A stretch of DNA of 7,136 nt from an uncultured Paracoccaceae bacterium (GCA_937132145.1 CAKZNY010000221.1:1-7136), one strand, 5' to 3'; positions 1 through 6,853 are shown, numbered from the stretch's first letter. Made by a program: numbers and translations. The notes: generated by a model from the sequence alone, not told the origin.

Positions 1-119
1 CCGCCGAGCCGCAGGCGAGGCCACGCCCAACGGGAGGGGTTTGATCTTTGATCAAGCGCCCGACAGGCGGGAGTGCTCCCGCCCTTCGGTTGGGCCGGGC
101 CTCGCCTTCGGCTCGGTGG
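1..119. repeat. Long imperfect intergenic inverted repeat with nested hairpins
   Basis: Bases 1-38 pair symmetrically with 119-82. By hand there are only four mismatches (positions 12, 23, 24 and 32 of the left arm) and two G-T wobbles (3 and 34). The loop (39-81) holds a perfect 6-bp hairpin, TTGATC-TTT-GATCAA (41-55), and the palindrome GGCGGGAG-TG-CTCCCGCC (66-83), whose right end competes with the outer stem. The arms are far more GC-rich than the adjacent 120-168. Such GC-rich elements containing GAGCCG-AGGCGAGG are, as far as I recall, recurrent between genes in Rhodobacterales; that part is memory, not shown here. It lies beyond the operon terminator, so it may be a dispersed palindromic element or a terminator for a gene left of the window. 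The left end may be cut by the window edge. No gene is supported here. Confidence 0.75.
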
Positions 120-168
120 TTGTGCCGATTTGTAAAGTTGCGAACCGATTACGAATTCTGTACCTCAC

Positions 169-202
169 AAAAAAAGGGCAGGGCGTTTGACCGCCCTGCC
201 CT
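169..202 (-). terminator. Rho-independent terminator of the operon
   Basis: On the minus strand a perfect 11-bp stem (AGGGCAGGGCG against CGCCCTGCCCT, arms 202-192 and 185-175) with a 6-base loop (191-186) runs directly into seven consecutive T residues (175-169, the first of them in the stem). It begins 20 bases after the stop codon of the binding-protein gene. Stem, loop size and U-tract are textbook, and the U-tract is only on the minus strand, so it ends the six-gene transcript. Confidence 0.95.
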
Positions 203-212
203 AAACTTTCAG

Positions 213-237
213 ATCACGCGAATTATTTGCGCGTGAT
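213..237 (-). other. Hairpin spanning the stop codon of the last gene
   Basis: ATCACGCG (213-220) and CGCGTGAT (230-237) are perfect 8-bp inverted repeats around a 9-base loop (221-229). On the minus strand the TAA stop of the binding-protein gene (225-223) lies in the loop. The main terminator hairpin follows 10 bases later. It could stabilise the mRNA 3' end or be a minor part of the termination region; neither role is shown. The 5' arm also encodes the last residues of the protein, so coincidence is possible. Confidence 0.6.
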
Positions 238-1377
238 GACTTTCCAGAAGCCAGCTTCGACAACCGAGATCACAACCTCATCAACACCACGGTGATCATC
301 TGGGCCGTACGTGATTTGCGTGTCACCCAGCGGATCGTAGTAGTCCAGCGACTCCATACCTGCGATAAAGCTTGCATGCGTCAGGTCAGGGCCCGCCGCT
401 TCAAGCGCCATCACGAAGGTTTGTGCAGCCTGATAACCCAACATGGCAAAGCCGCCAGCCGGTTTATCGTATTTCGCTGCATAAGCCGCGATGAACGCCG
501 CAGGGGCTTCGTCGGTGGCACGTGCGGCAAGATCAACCCAACCGGAAGCGGCGTAAAGCCCTTCGGTCACACCACCTGGAACAGCCGCAACAACAGCAAG
601 GAAGTTGGCGGAGGTCGAGAGGAACTTAACGTCTGTCCAACCCAGTTTCTTGGCCGTACCAACAACCGTAATAGCTTGGCGAACGCCCAGACCAATGGTG
701 ATAACGTCACAACCGGCAGCTTTCAGCTTGGTTAGCGAGCCAACAAAATCCAGCTCGTCCGGTTTATGCGTGGTTTCAGCTGCAAATGTGATGCCCAGAG
801 TTTCCGCAACATCCTTGGAGCTGCGCTCGATTTCATTACCAAAGCCAGACGGGATGTACATGGAACAAACTTCCGTCCCGCCGAACTCGCCTACCAGATA
901 CGTGACGCCAGCTTGAACCTGATCATAATAGCTGGAGAAACCGGTGAACTTGTTCCCGATCGGATCCTGCAACATGCTTTGAGCCGCCGACAGCGGGCCG
1001 ACGTTGGGAATGCCTTTCGGGTCGAGCAGCTTGAAGCCCGCCTCGTTCATTGGCGTGCCCAGCGACAGCAACATCGCAAAGACGCGGTCTTTGTTCAGCA
1101 GTTTGTTATAGCCCTGCATGGCGCGCGGCACCTGATACCCGTTGTCTTCAACGATAAAGCGGATCGTGCGGCCATGCACACCACCAGCGGCGTTAACCTC
1201 GTCGAAATACATGTTGGCACCCGCGGTGGCCGGAACCCCGACGGCCGCGAAAACGCCGGACAGATCGTTAACGGACCCGATCAGCACTTCGGTATCGCTA
1301 ACGCCTTGTGTCTGGGCGCTTGCGGCCCCGACGATAGCCAGCGATGCGGCGGTGATTGTTGTTAAAAGTTTCTTCAT
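223..1377 (-). CDS. Periplasmic substrate-binding protein of a Liv-type ABC importer
   Basis: The 384-residue product is the periplasmic receptor that captures the ligand and delivers it to the LivH/LivM channel. Residues 1-21 form a signal peptide: KK at the N-terminus, a hydrophobic core, and an ASA|Q cleavage site. The mature part has features of the Leu/Ile/Val-binding protein family (Peripla_BP_6): the opening strand EVLIGSVNDLSG (30-41), YFDEVNAAGGVHGR (57-70), and a second lobe from about 150. Cys171 and Cys223 could form a disulfide. An in-frame ATG at 1404 would add nine residues (MPRIPWEEN) ahead of the signal peptide. I choose 1377 because it follows GGGAGG at a 5-base spacing and puts the signal peptide at the N-terminus. 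It is the last gene, 33 bases after the ligase and followed by the terminator. The ligand cannot be read from sequence; the ligase next door favours an organic acid. Family assignment is firm; livK or livJ as a symbol would imply a specificity I cannot support. Confidence 0.93.
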   Translation of the reverse strand: MKKLLTTITAASLAIVGAASAQTQGVSDTEVLIGSVNDLSGVFAAVGVPATAGANMYFDEVNAAGGVHGRTIRFIVEDNGYQVPRAMQGYNKLLNKDRVFAMLLSLGTPMNEAGFKLLDPKGIPNVGPLSAAQSMLQDPIGNKFTGFSSYYDQVQAGVTYLVGEFGGTEVCSMYIPSGFGNEIERSSKDVAETLGITFAAETTHKPDELDFVGSLTKLKAAGCDVITIGLGVRQAITVVGTAKKLGWTDVKFLSTSANFLAVVAAVPGGVTEGLYAASGWVDLAARATDEAPAAFIAAYAAKYDKPAGGFAMLGYQAAQTFVMALEAAGPDLTHASFIAGMESLDYYDPLGDTQITYGPDDHRGVDEVVISVVEAGFWKVITRK

Positions 1378-1382
1378 ATTTT

Positions 1383-1388
1383 CCTCCC
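1383..1388 (-). promoter_or_regulatory. Strong ribosome binding site deciding the binding-protein start
   Basis: The minus strand reads GGGAGG, then five bases, then ATG (1377-1375). It is the best Shine-Dalgarno match in the operon, fitting the high binding-protein output usual for importers. It also rules against the upstream ATG at 1404. A 12-base perfect palindrome (GGGCATATGCCC, 1399-1410) lies just upstream, and its CCC could alternatively pair with the GGG of this site. Confidence 0.8.
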
Positions 1389-1410
1389 AAGGAATTCTGG
1401 GCATATGCCC

Positions 1411-3288
1411 TTAGCTATACATTTGCTCGATCAGCGCATTGTGTTTTTTCTCCACCAAGCCGCGCTTCAGCTTCATGGTTGCTGTCAACTCGTCGTCTTC
1501 CGCCGTTAACAGAACATTAATCAGACGGAAGTCCTTGATCTGTTCGACACGGGCAAACTCCTTGTTTACGGCCTCGACCACGGACCTGATAAGAGCCGTG
1601 ATTTCCGGGGCCGCACAAAGAGATGCAAAGTCACTAAACGGGATTTTTCCGTCTTGTGCAAATTTTTCGACATTTTCCTGATCGATCATTACCAGACAAG
1701 TCAGGTATTTACGCCGATCCCCGATCACCACCGCGTCGGAAATGTAGGGCGAGAACTTCAGGCGGCTTTCGATTTCAGCCGGGGTGATATTCTTGCCCCC
1801 TGCCGTAATAATAATGTCTTTCAAGCGGCCCGTGATGCTCAGGTAACCGTCGCCGTCGATATTCCCCACATCGCCCGTGCACAACCAGCCGTCATCGGTA
1901 AACGTCTCGGCGGTTTTCTCGCTGTTGCGCCAATACCCGACAAACGAGTTCAGCCCTTTGGTCAAAATCTCGCCGTCCGCAGCTATTTTCAGCTCCACCC
2001 CTGCAACTGCTTGCCCGACCGTGCCGATCTTGTTGGCACCTATACGATTAATCGAACAAATGCCGGCGTTTTCGGTCATCCCGTAGCCTTCCAAAAGGTT
2101 AACGCCAATGGCCGTGTACCATTTCAACAGTTCGGGCGAAATTGGCGCGGCCCCTGTGGTTGCCCGCCTAATCCGGTCCAGCCCCAGCATCCGGCGCAGG
2201 TTTTTCAGCACCAGCAGATCCCACAGCGCGTAATTTGCGCTCACCAGTGCTGGCACAGGTTTGTTATCCAGCAGATACCCCACCCGCTTCATCCCCGCCT
2301 TGATCGCCAACCCGTAAGCCAGCCGCCCGATGCCCGTGGCCTCTTGCGCCAAAACCGTCACCCTCGAGTACACCTTTTCCCAGACGCGCGGAACGGCGGT
2401 AAATGTGTGGGGCGAGAGTTCTTGCAAGTTGTCAAAAACCGTCTCGGGGCTTTCGGCAAAATTCACCGTGCAACGCGCTGCAATCGGGCCATAGACGGAA
2501 ACCGAGCGTTCCAGAACATGGCTGAGGGGCAGGAAACACAACTGTTCGTCGGTCTCGAAAACGGGCACGGAATGCAGCCCTGCCTCGATGGTCGCCATGA
2601 TGTTTTCCTGACTAAGCATCGCCCCTTTGGGCGCCCCCGTCGTGCCGGATGTGTAAATCAACAGCGCGGTATCGGCGGGTTTAACCGCCTTGATTGATGC
2701 CGCAAACATGTCAGGGTTTTGGGCATTATGCGCCACGCCAAGCGCGTAAAGATCATCGAGGAAAATGAAACGGTCGTCGTTCAGGTCGTGCAGCCCGTCC
2801 TTATCCAGAATGATGACTTTCTTGATCAGGGTCGCCTGATCCGCGATTTCCAGAAATTTATCGAGCTGCTCGTCGTTCTCGACAATCAAAAACGTGCTGC
2901 CGGAATCGCGCAGTAGATAATCTAGCTGTCTAGCACTATCGGTCGTATAAACCCCCGAACAAATACCGCCCACGCACTGGACGCCCATATCGAAATACAG
3001 CCATTCCTTGCGGTCCTCCGACAGGATCGAGACCACCTCGCCGCGTTTCAGGCCCAGTTTTTCCAGCCCCATACCGATGTTTTTGGCCGCCTCGTAATAC
3101 TCCGCCCACGAATAGGCCTGCCAGATGCCTAAATCCTTTTCACGGTGCGCGGTGCGGCTCCCAAGTTCAGCACATCGCTTGGCGAACAACGCCACGCATG
3201 TGTCCACGCCGTCGATCAACATCGGGCGTTCACCCGGTGTTGCGTTCACCCGAATGCCGCGAATTTCCTGTTCCAGAGGTTTATTCAT
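1411..3288 (-). CDS. AMP-dependent acyl-CoA synthetase (long-chain fatty acid--CoA ligase type)
   Basis: The 625-residue cytoplasmic enzyme belongs to the ANL adenylate-forming superfamily. It should convert a carboxylic acid, ATP and CoA to acyl-CoA, AMP and PPi via an acyl-adenylate. Visible motifs in order: ATP/phosphate loop YTSGTTGAPKG (212-222); GYGMTEN (401-407), which contacts the adenylate; WLCTGD (468-473) with the ribose-binding Asp; GRLKDIIITAGGKNI (487-501), the hinge to the C-terminal domain; and TATMKLKR (602-609) with the probable catalytic Lys606. Length and the region between 240 and 400 fit the long-chain (FadD15/FAA-like) branch better than acetyl- or benzoyl-CoA ligases, but the substrate is not readable. 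The ATG at 3288 is preferred over an in-frame GTG at 3294, because a G-rich stretch sits 5 bases before the ATG and abuts the GTG. The gene starts 9 bases after the livF stop and precedes the binding-protein gene, so it is part of the transport operon. No damage is visible. Confidence 0.93.
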   Translation of the reverse strand: MNKPLEQEIRGIRVNATPGERPMLIDGVDTCVALFAKRCAELGSRTAHREKDLGIWQAYSWAEYYEAAKNIGMGLEKLGLKRGEVVSILSEDRKEWLYFDMGVQCVGGICSGVYTTDSARQLDYLLRDSGSTFLIVENDEQLDKFLEIADQATLIKKVIILDKDGLHDLNDDRFIFLDDLYALGVAHNAQNPDMFAASIKAVKPADTALLIYTSGTTGAPKGAMLSQENIMATIEAGLHSVPVFETDEQLCFLPLSHVLERSVSVYGPIAARCTVNFAESPETVFDNLQELSPHTFTAVPRVWEKVYSRVTVLAQEATGIGRLAYGLAIKAGMKRVGYLLDNKPVPALVSANYALWDLLVLKNLRRMLGLDRIRRATTGAAPISPELLKWYTAIGVNLLEGYGMTENAGICSINRIGANKIGTVGQAVAGVELKIAADGEILTKGLNSFVGYWRNSEKTAETFTDDGWLCTGDVGNIDGDGYLSITGRLKDIIITAGGKNITPAEIESRLKFSPYISDAVVIGDRRKYLTCLVMIDQENVEKFAQDGKIPFSDFASLCAAPEITALIRSVVEAVNKEFARVEQIKDFRLINVLLTAEDDELTATMKLKRGLVEKKHNALIEQMYS

Positions 3289-3297
3289 ACCCACCCC

Positions 3298-4068
3298 CTA
3301 TCGCCACGTTTTGCGACGTTTCCAGCGCCGCTCGCTGCGCTGGCTGTCTTCTTGTATGCCCAAATAGAAGCTCTGAATGTCTTCCGAGGCTGCCAGATTT
3401 TCCGCCGTGTCGTTCATCACCATGCGCCCGACCTCCATCACGTATCCCGCATCCGCCAGATTGAGGGCGACGCGGGCGTTTTGTTCCACCAACACCATGG
3501 TCACGCCCTCGTCCTTGTTCAGCCGTTCCAGAATGCCGAAAATCTGTTGTATCAACAGCGGGCTAAGACCTAAGGAGGGTTCGTCCAGCAGCATAATTTT
3601 GGGCCGCAACATCAACCCACGCCCAATCGCCAGCATCTGTTGCTGACCACCTGACAGGGTTCCGGCTTCCTGATTTCGACGCTCCGCAAGGATCGGGAAA
3701 TACTCGAAAACCATCTCGCGATCCCGCGCAATTCCAGCCTTGTCGTTGCGCGTATAAGCCCCCAGAGACAGGTTTTCATTGACAGTCAGCAGCGGGAAAA
3801 CCTCGCGCCCCTCGGGCACATGCACGATGCCTTTTTTGACGATCACGTGCGGCTCCAACCCTTGGATTTCCTCGCCGTCAAAGATCACTTGGCCTTTTTC
3901 GGGGTCCATAATGCCGGATATTGTCTTGAGCAGGGTCGATTTTCCCGCCCCGTTCGCGCCCAGAACCGTAACGATCTGGCCTTTTTCGACCGTCAGGCTG
4001 ATGCCGCGGATGGCCATGATCGGGCCGTAATAACTTTCAAGATTGCGGATTTCCAGCAAGTGTCCCAT
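3298..4068 (-). CDS. livF: ABC transporter ATP-binding protein, LivF type
   Basis: This is one of two nucleotide-binding subunits (256 residues) powering the importer at the inner face of the membrane. Motifs: Walker A GANGAGKST (37-45); VPEGREVFP (84-92) in the Q-loop region, with the Glu typical of LivF; signature LSGGQQQM (138-145); Walker B IMLLDEP with D162 and E163; and VEQN (194-197), where LivF proteins carry Gln instead of the usual switch His. The start is uncertain by one codon: GTG at 4071 overlaps the livG stop by four bases, and the ATG immediately after, at 4068, overlaps it by one. I prefer the ATG because the G-rich tract lies 7 bases before it. The protein is longer than E. 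coli LivF by a basic C-terminal tail ending in RRWKRRKTWR. Paired with LivG, it belongs to the Liv/HAAT family; the symbol denotes family, not a leucine substrate. Confidence 0.95.
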   Translation of the reverse strand: MGHLLEIRNLESYYGPIMAIRGISLTVEKGQIVTVLGANGAGKSTLLKTISGIMDPEKGQVIFDGEEIQGLEPHVIVKKGIVHVPEGREVFPLLTVNENLSLGAYTRNDKAGIARDREMVFEYFPILAERRNQEAGTLSGGQQQMLAIGRGLMLRPKIMLLDEPSLGLSPLLIQQIFGILERLNKDEGVTMVLVEQNARVALNLADAGYVMEVGRMVMNDTAENLAASEDIQSFYLGIQEDSQRSERRWKRRKTWR

Positions 4069-4835
4069 CACGCAGCCCCCACGCCGAGGTATGCCTCGAT
4101 TACGGCAGGGTTTGCCTGCACTTCGGCAGGCGTGCCTTCGGCCAGTTTCGCCCCGTCAGCCAGCGCCAGAACGCGATCACATACGCTGGAAACCAGCCCC
4201 ATGTCGTGTTCCACCATCAGCACCGTGATGCCCATCTGTTTGCGAATATCGTCAATCCACCAGCGTAAATCCTGCGTTTCCTCGACCGAGAGGCCCGAGG
4301 CAGGTTCGTCCAGCAACAGCAATTTGGGACCAGAGGCCAACGCGCGCGCCAGTTCCACCACCTTGCGAATACCGTAGGGCAATCCGGCGATCAGTTTGTC
4401 GCGGTAGGGTTGCAGGTCGAGAAAATCGATCACCTCTTCCACCGCCTCGCGATGCGCGATTTCCTCGCGTCGGACCTTGGGGGTGAACAGAATTTCCTGA
4501 ATCATATTCGTGTTGCGATGCCGATGCCGCCCGACCAGCAGGTTTTGCAGAACGGAGGCATTGTCGAACAGCTCGATATTCTGAAACGTCCGCGCGATGC
4601 CAAAATCGGCGATGCGCTCGGGCGGGTGATCCAGCAGGTTGTGACCATCAAATTCAATCGACCCGCTTACCGGATCGTAAAACCGCGAGATCAGGTTGAA
4701 CACCGTCGATTTTCCCGCACCATTAGGGCCAACGATGGCGTAAACCTCGCCCTCTTCGACGCTGAAGCTGAGGTTATCCACCGCCGTCACGCCGCCGAAT
4801 TTCAGGGTGATGTTTTTGATTTCCAACAGGCTCAT
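4068..4835 (-). CDS. livG: ABC transporter ATP-binding protein, LivG type
   Basis: This is the second nucleotide-binding subunit (255 residues). Motifs: Walker A GPNGAGKST (36-44); Q-loop RTFQN with Gln85; signature LPYGIRKVVE (152-161); Walker B LLLLDEP with D176 and E177; D-loop SGLS (180-183); and switch His210 in VEHD. LPYG in place of LSGG is normal for LivG, but the position usually occupied by Gln is Arg157. The long insertion between the Q-loop and signature (about 100-135) is typical of LivG. The ATG overlaps the livM stop by four bases (ATGA), implying translational coupling, with GGAG about 8 bases upstream. All catalytic residues are present, so it should hydrolyse ATP as a heterodimer with LivF. 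As for livF, the symbol denotes the family. Confidence 0.95.
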   Translation of the reverse strand: MSLLEIKNITLKFGGVTAVDNLSFSVEEGEVYAIVGPNGAGKSTVFNLISRFYDPVSGSIEFDGHNLLDHPPERIADFGIARTFQNIELFDNASVLQNLLVGRHRHRNTNMIQEILFTPKVRREEIAHREAVEEVIDFLDLQPYRDKLIAGLPYGIRKVVELARALASGPKLLLLDEPASGLSVEETQDLRWWIDDIRKQMGITVLMVEHDMGLVSSVCDRVLALADGAKLAEGTPAEVQANPAVIEAYLGVGAA

Positions 4836-5917
4836 CGTAAACGCTCCGTCTTCAGGTAAGACTTTTGGCGTTTGAACATGTCTTTACGGGCAAACGGGAA
4901 CAGCTCGAACCAGATACGGGTTTTGACCCAGCGGCCATATATCCCGTCAGGTTCAAACAGGATGAACAGGACAAGGATCATACCGAATACGCCGAATTCC
5001 AGACCGGGGATTGCAACGCTCGACGTGCCGAACCAGCCTTTGGCGATCGACAGGCCTTGCGGCAGGAACGCCACGACGAAAGCCCCGAAAAACGCCCCGT
5101 GGATAGAGCCAAGCCCCCCGATCACGATCATCATCAGCAACTGGATGGAAATCACTATGGTGAACGTCTCGTTATTAACCATGCCGGAATAATACCCCAT
5201 CAATGCACCGCCAAGACCGGTTATAGCGCAGGAAATTCCGAAGGCGGTCATTTTGGTGCGCGCAATGTGAACCCCCATCGCGGCCGCCGAAACCTCGGAG
5301 TCGCGCACCGCCGCAAAGGCCCGCCCAAGCGGCGAGCGCAGAAGGTTGCGATATATCAGCGTGCAGACGACAGCCGTGAACAGCACGAGATAATAGAACC
5401 GGTCCGGTTGGGTCCAGCGTTCAATCTCGAAGCCGAAAATGTCGATTGTGGGGGGGAACATGCCAACAACGCCACCCGTCCACCGCTCGGTCAAGACGAT
5501 GATGTCATCGGCAAGGATCGAGATCGCCATGGTCGCAATCGCAAGGTAGATGCCGTGCAAGCGCAGCGCAGGAATGGCAATTATTGTCCCGACCACACCG
5601 GTAATAATACCCGCCAGCGGGAAGGAAATTATGAACGGCACGCCTTTGTCCAGCAATATCAAGTTGCTATACGCCCCGAGCGCAAGGAACGCCGCATGGC
5701 CAAGGCTGACCTGTCCGGTTTGCCCTGTTAGCAGCATCAACCCGAGGCCGGCGATGGCCCAGATCAGGACATTGGTCGCCTCGCCCAGATAAAAGTCCCC
5801 GATCAAAAACGGTAGCGCGACGGCGAAGACCAGAAGGGCGGCGTATTTGAGAAAGGTGGTTCTGTCCGCAAACAGGCGGATGTCGTGATTGTAGGTGGTC
5901 TTGAAATGAATGCGCAT
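4832..5917 (-). CDS. livM: ABC transporter permease, LivM type
   Basis: This inner-membrane subunit (361 residues) forms half of the substrate channel. It is very hydrophobic, with several membrane segments beginning near residues 24, 48, 98, 174 and 224. Family marks are LLTGQTGQVSLGHAAF (62-77), RWTGGVVG (145-152) and the cytoplasmic coupling loop GRAFAAVRDSEVSAAAMG (198-215), the EAA-like element that docks on an ATPase. VIGGLGSIHGAFFGA (265-279) is the conserved C-terminal segment. About 20 hydrophilic N-terminal residues precede the first membrane span, and the C-terminus is a basic cytoplasmic tail. The ATG lies 3 bases after the livH stop, with AGAAGG 8 bases upstream. It overlaps livG by four bases. 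The symbol denotes the family only. Confidence 0.94.
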   Translation of the reverse strand: MRIHFKTTYNHDIRLFADRTTFLKYAALLVFAVALPFLIGDFYLGEATNVLIWAIAGLGLMLLTGQTGQVSLGHAAFLALGAYSNLILLDKGVPFIISFPLAGIITGVVGTIIAIPALRLHGIYLAIATMAISILADDIIVLTERWTGGVVGMFPPTIDIFGFEIERWTQPDRFYYLVLFTAVVCTLIYRNLLRSPLGRAFAAVRDSEVSAAAMGVHIARTKMTAFGISCAITGLGGALMGYYSGMVNNETFTIVISIQLLMMIVIGGLGSIHGAFFGAFVVAFLPQGLSIAKGWFGTSSVAIPGLEFGVFGMILVLFILFEPDGIYGRWVKTRIWFELFPFARKDMFKRQKSYLKTERLR

Positions 5918-5920
5918 GGA

Positions 5921-6796
5921 TCAGACCTTCTTTGTGCGAACTTGGCTGAACAACCCGTGCGGGCGGAACACCAGCACTAACAGCAGCAGCACATAGGGGG
6001 CCATTTGCGAATAGCCTGCGGGCAGGTAGCGGGCGGCGAACGGCTCGATCACGCCAATGATAAGGCCGCCGACCAGTGCGCCGGGCAAAGAGCCGAAACC
6101 GCCAATCACGGCGGCCGCAAACGCCTTGATCCCCAGCATTCCCGCGTTCGGGTCAATCGCGCCCTTGGAGGCAAACAGAATGCCCGCAACCGCAGCAACA
6201 ACACCGGACAGCGCCCAGATAAACCCTTGCACGCGCTTGACCGGAATGCCCATGTAATACGCCGCCATCTGGTTTTGCGAGGCGGCCTGCATCGCCAGCC
6301 CCAGCTTGGTATGCTTGAAGAACTGGAACAACGAGAATGTCAGCAGGGCTGTGACCACAATGATCGTCACATCCGCCATCCCCAACACCACGCCACCAAT
6401 CGTCACATCGCCCACCGCCAATGGGGATTGCAGCGTTTGGGGTTCATGCCCCCAAAACACGCCGGCGAAAAAGCGGATAACAAACCCCAGTGCAATCGTC
6501 AGGATAACCACCGCCGTCTGGCTTTGCCCGAACATGCGGCGGATGATGGTAACATCCAGCAGATATCCCAAAAGCCCCATCGCCGCCATCGCCATCGGTG
6601 CGGCGATCCAGAACGGCAGCCCCATATATTCCGTGTTGGTCAGCCAAAGCGCAATAAATGCGCCAAACATCATGAAGTCGCCCTGGGCGAAGTTCACGGA
6701 TTCGGTCGCTTTGTAGATCAGCACAAATCCCAGCGCGATCAGACCATAAACACTGCCGTTTGCAAGTCCGCTGACAAACAGTTGTAAAAACTCCAA
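5921..6796 (-). CDS. livH: ABC transporter permease, LivH type (TTG start proposed)
   Basis: This is the first gene and the second channel subunit. From the TTG at 6796 the product is 291 residues. It opens with EFLQLFVSGLANGSVYGLIALG, the usual LivH N-terminus leading straight into membrane span 1. Family marks: ATESVNFAQGDFMMFGAF (30-47), the coupling loop LGLAMQAASQNQMAAYYMGI (165-184), and IGGFGSLPGALVGG (231-244). An in-frame ATG at 6865 would add 23 residues (MRRTKN onward) that look unlike the family and have no good ribosome site. The TTG has GGGAGA six bases upstream (6808-6803), so I favour it; the only alternative nearby codons are non-standard. The stop is 3 bases before livM. Family membership is firm, the exact start less so. 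Confidence 0.93.
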   Translation of the reverse strand: MEFLQLFVSGLANGSVYGLIALGFVLIYKATESVNFAQGDFMMFGAFIALWLTNTEYMGLPFWIAAPMAMAAMGLLGYLLDVTIIRRMFGQSQTAVVILTIALGFVIRFFAGVFWGHEPQTLQSPLAVGDVTIGGVVLGMADVTIIVVTALLTFSLFQFFKHTKLGLAMQAASQNQMAAYYMGIPVKRVQGFIWALSGVVAAVAGILFASKGAIDPNAGMLGIKAFAAAVIGGFGSLPGALVGGLIIGVIEPFAARYLPAGYSQMAPYVLLLLVLVFRPHGLFSQVRTKKV

Positions 6797-6802
6797 ATCA
6801 AT

Positions 6803-6808
6803 TCTCCC
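6803..6808 (-). promoter_or_regulatory. Ribosome binding site supporting the TTG start of livH
   Basis: The minus strand shows GGGAGA (6808-6803) followed after 6 bases by TTG (6796-6794). Nothing comparable precedes the ATG at 6865. Together with the family-like N-terminus from the TTG, this decides the start. Confidence 0.6.
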
Positions 6809-6853
6809 GAACCGAAGGCATTTGGCTTCCGGCGTTGATATCGGCAGGTTTTT

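Noticed and set aside
1..119. Reading the left palindrome as an insertion sequence or a CRISPR repeat
   Set aside because: No transposase frame, no flanking target duplication that I can see, and only one pair of arms with no regular spacing.
48..236. A 62-codon plus-strand frame at the left edge
   Set aside because: It reads through half of the inverted repeat, the terminator hairpin and the antisense of the last codons of the binding-protein gene, so it is a by-product of those elements.
766..1365. A 199-codon plus-strand frame antisense to the binding-protein gene
   Set aside because: No recognisable motifs; the opposite strand has signal peptide, family motifs, ribosome site and terminator.
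1654..2697. A 347-codon open frame on the plus strand, antisense to the ligase
   Set aside because: It mirrors the codon bias of the ligase gene. The translation is rich in His, Arg, Pro and Gln with no family resemblance, while the opposite strand encodes an intact ANL enzyme.
1411..4835. Searching the ligase and ATPase genes for frameshifts or missing domains
   Set aside because: All core motifs are present in order and lengths fit the families, so these genes are intact.
4865..5731. A 288-codon open frame on the plus strand, antisense to livM
   Set aside because: The translation is very hydrophilic and low-complexity in charge, the expected complement of a hydrophobic membrane gene. livM on the other strand is unmistakable.
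6005..6787. A 260-codon plus-strand frame antisense to livH
   Set aside because: Its His/Arg/Gln-rich composition is a mirror of membrane-span codons, it has no ribosome site of note, and it is fully covered by livH.
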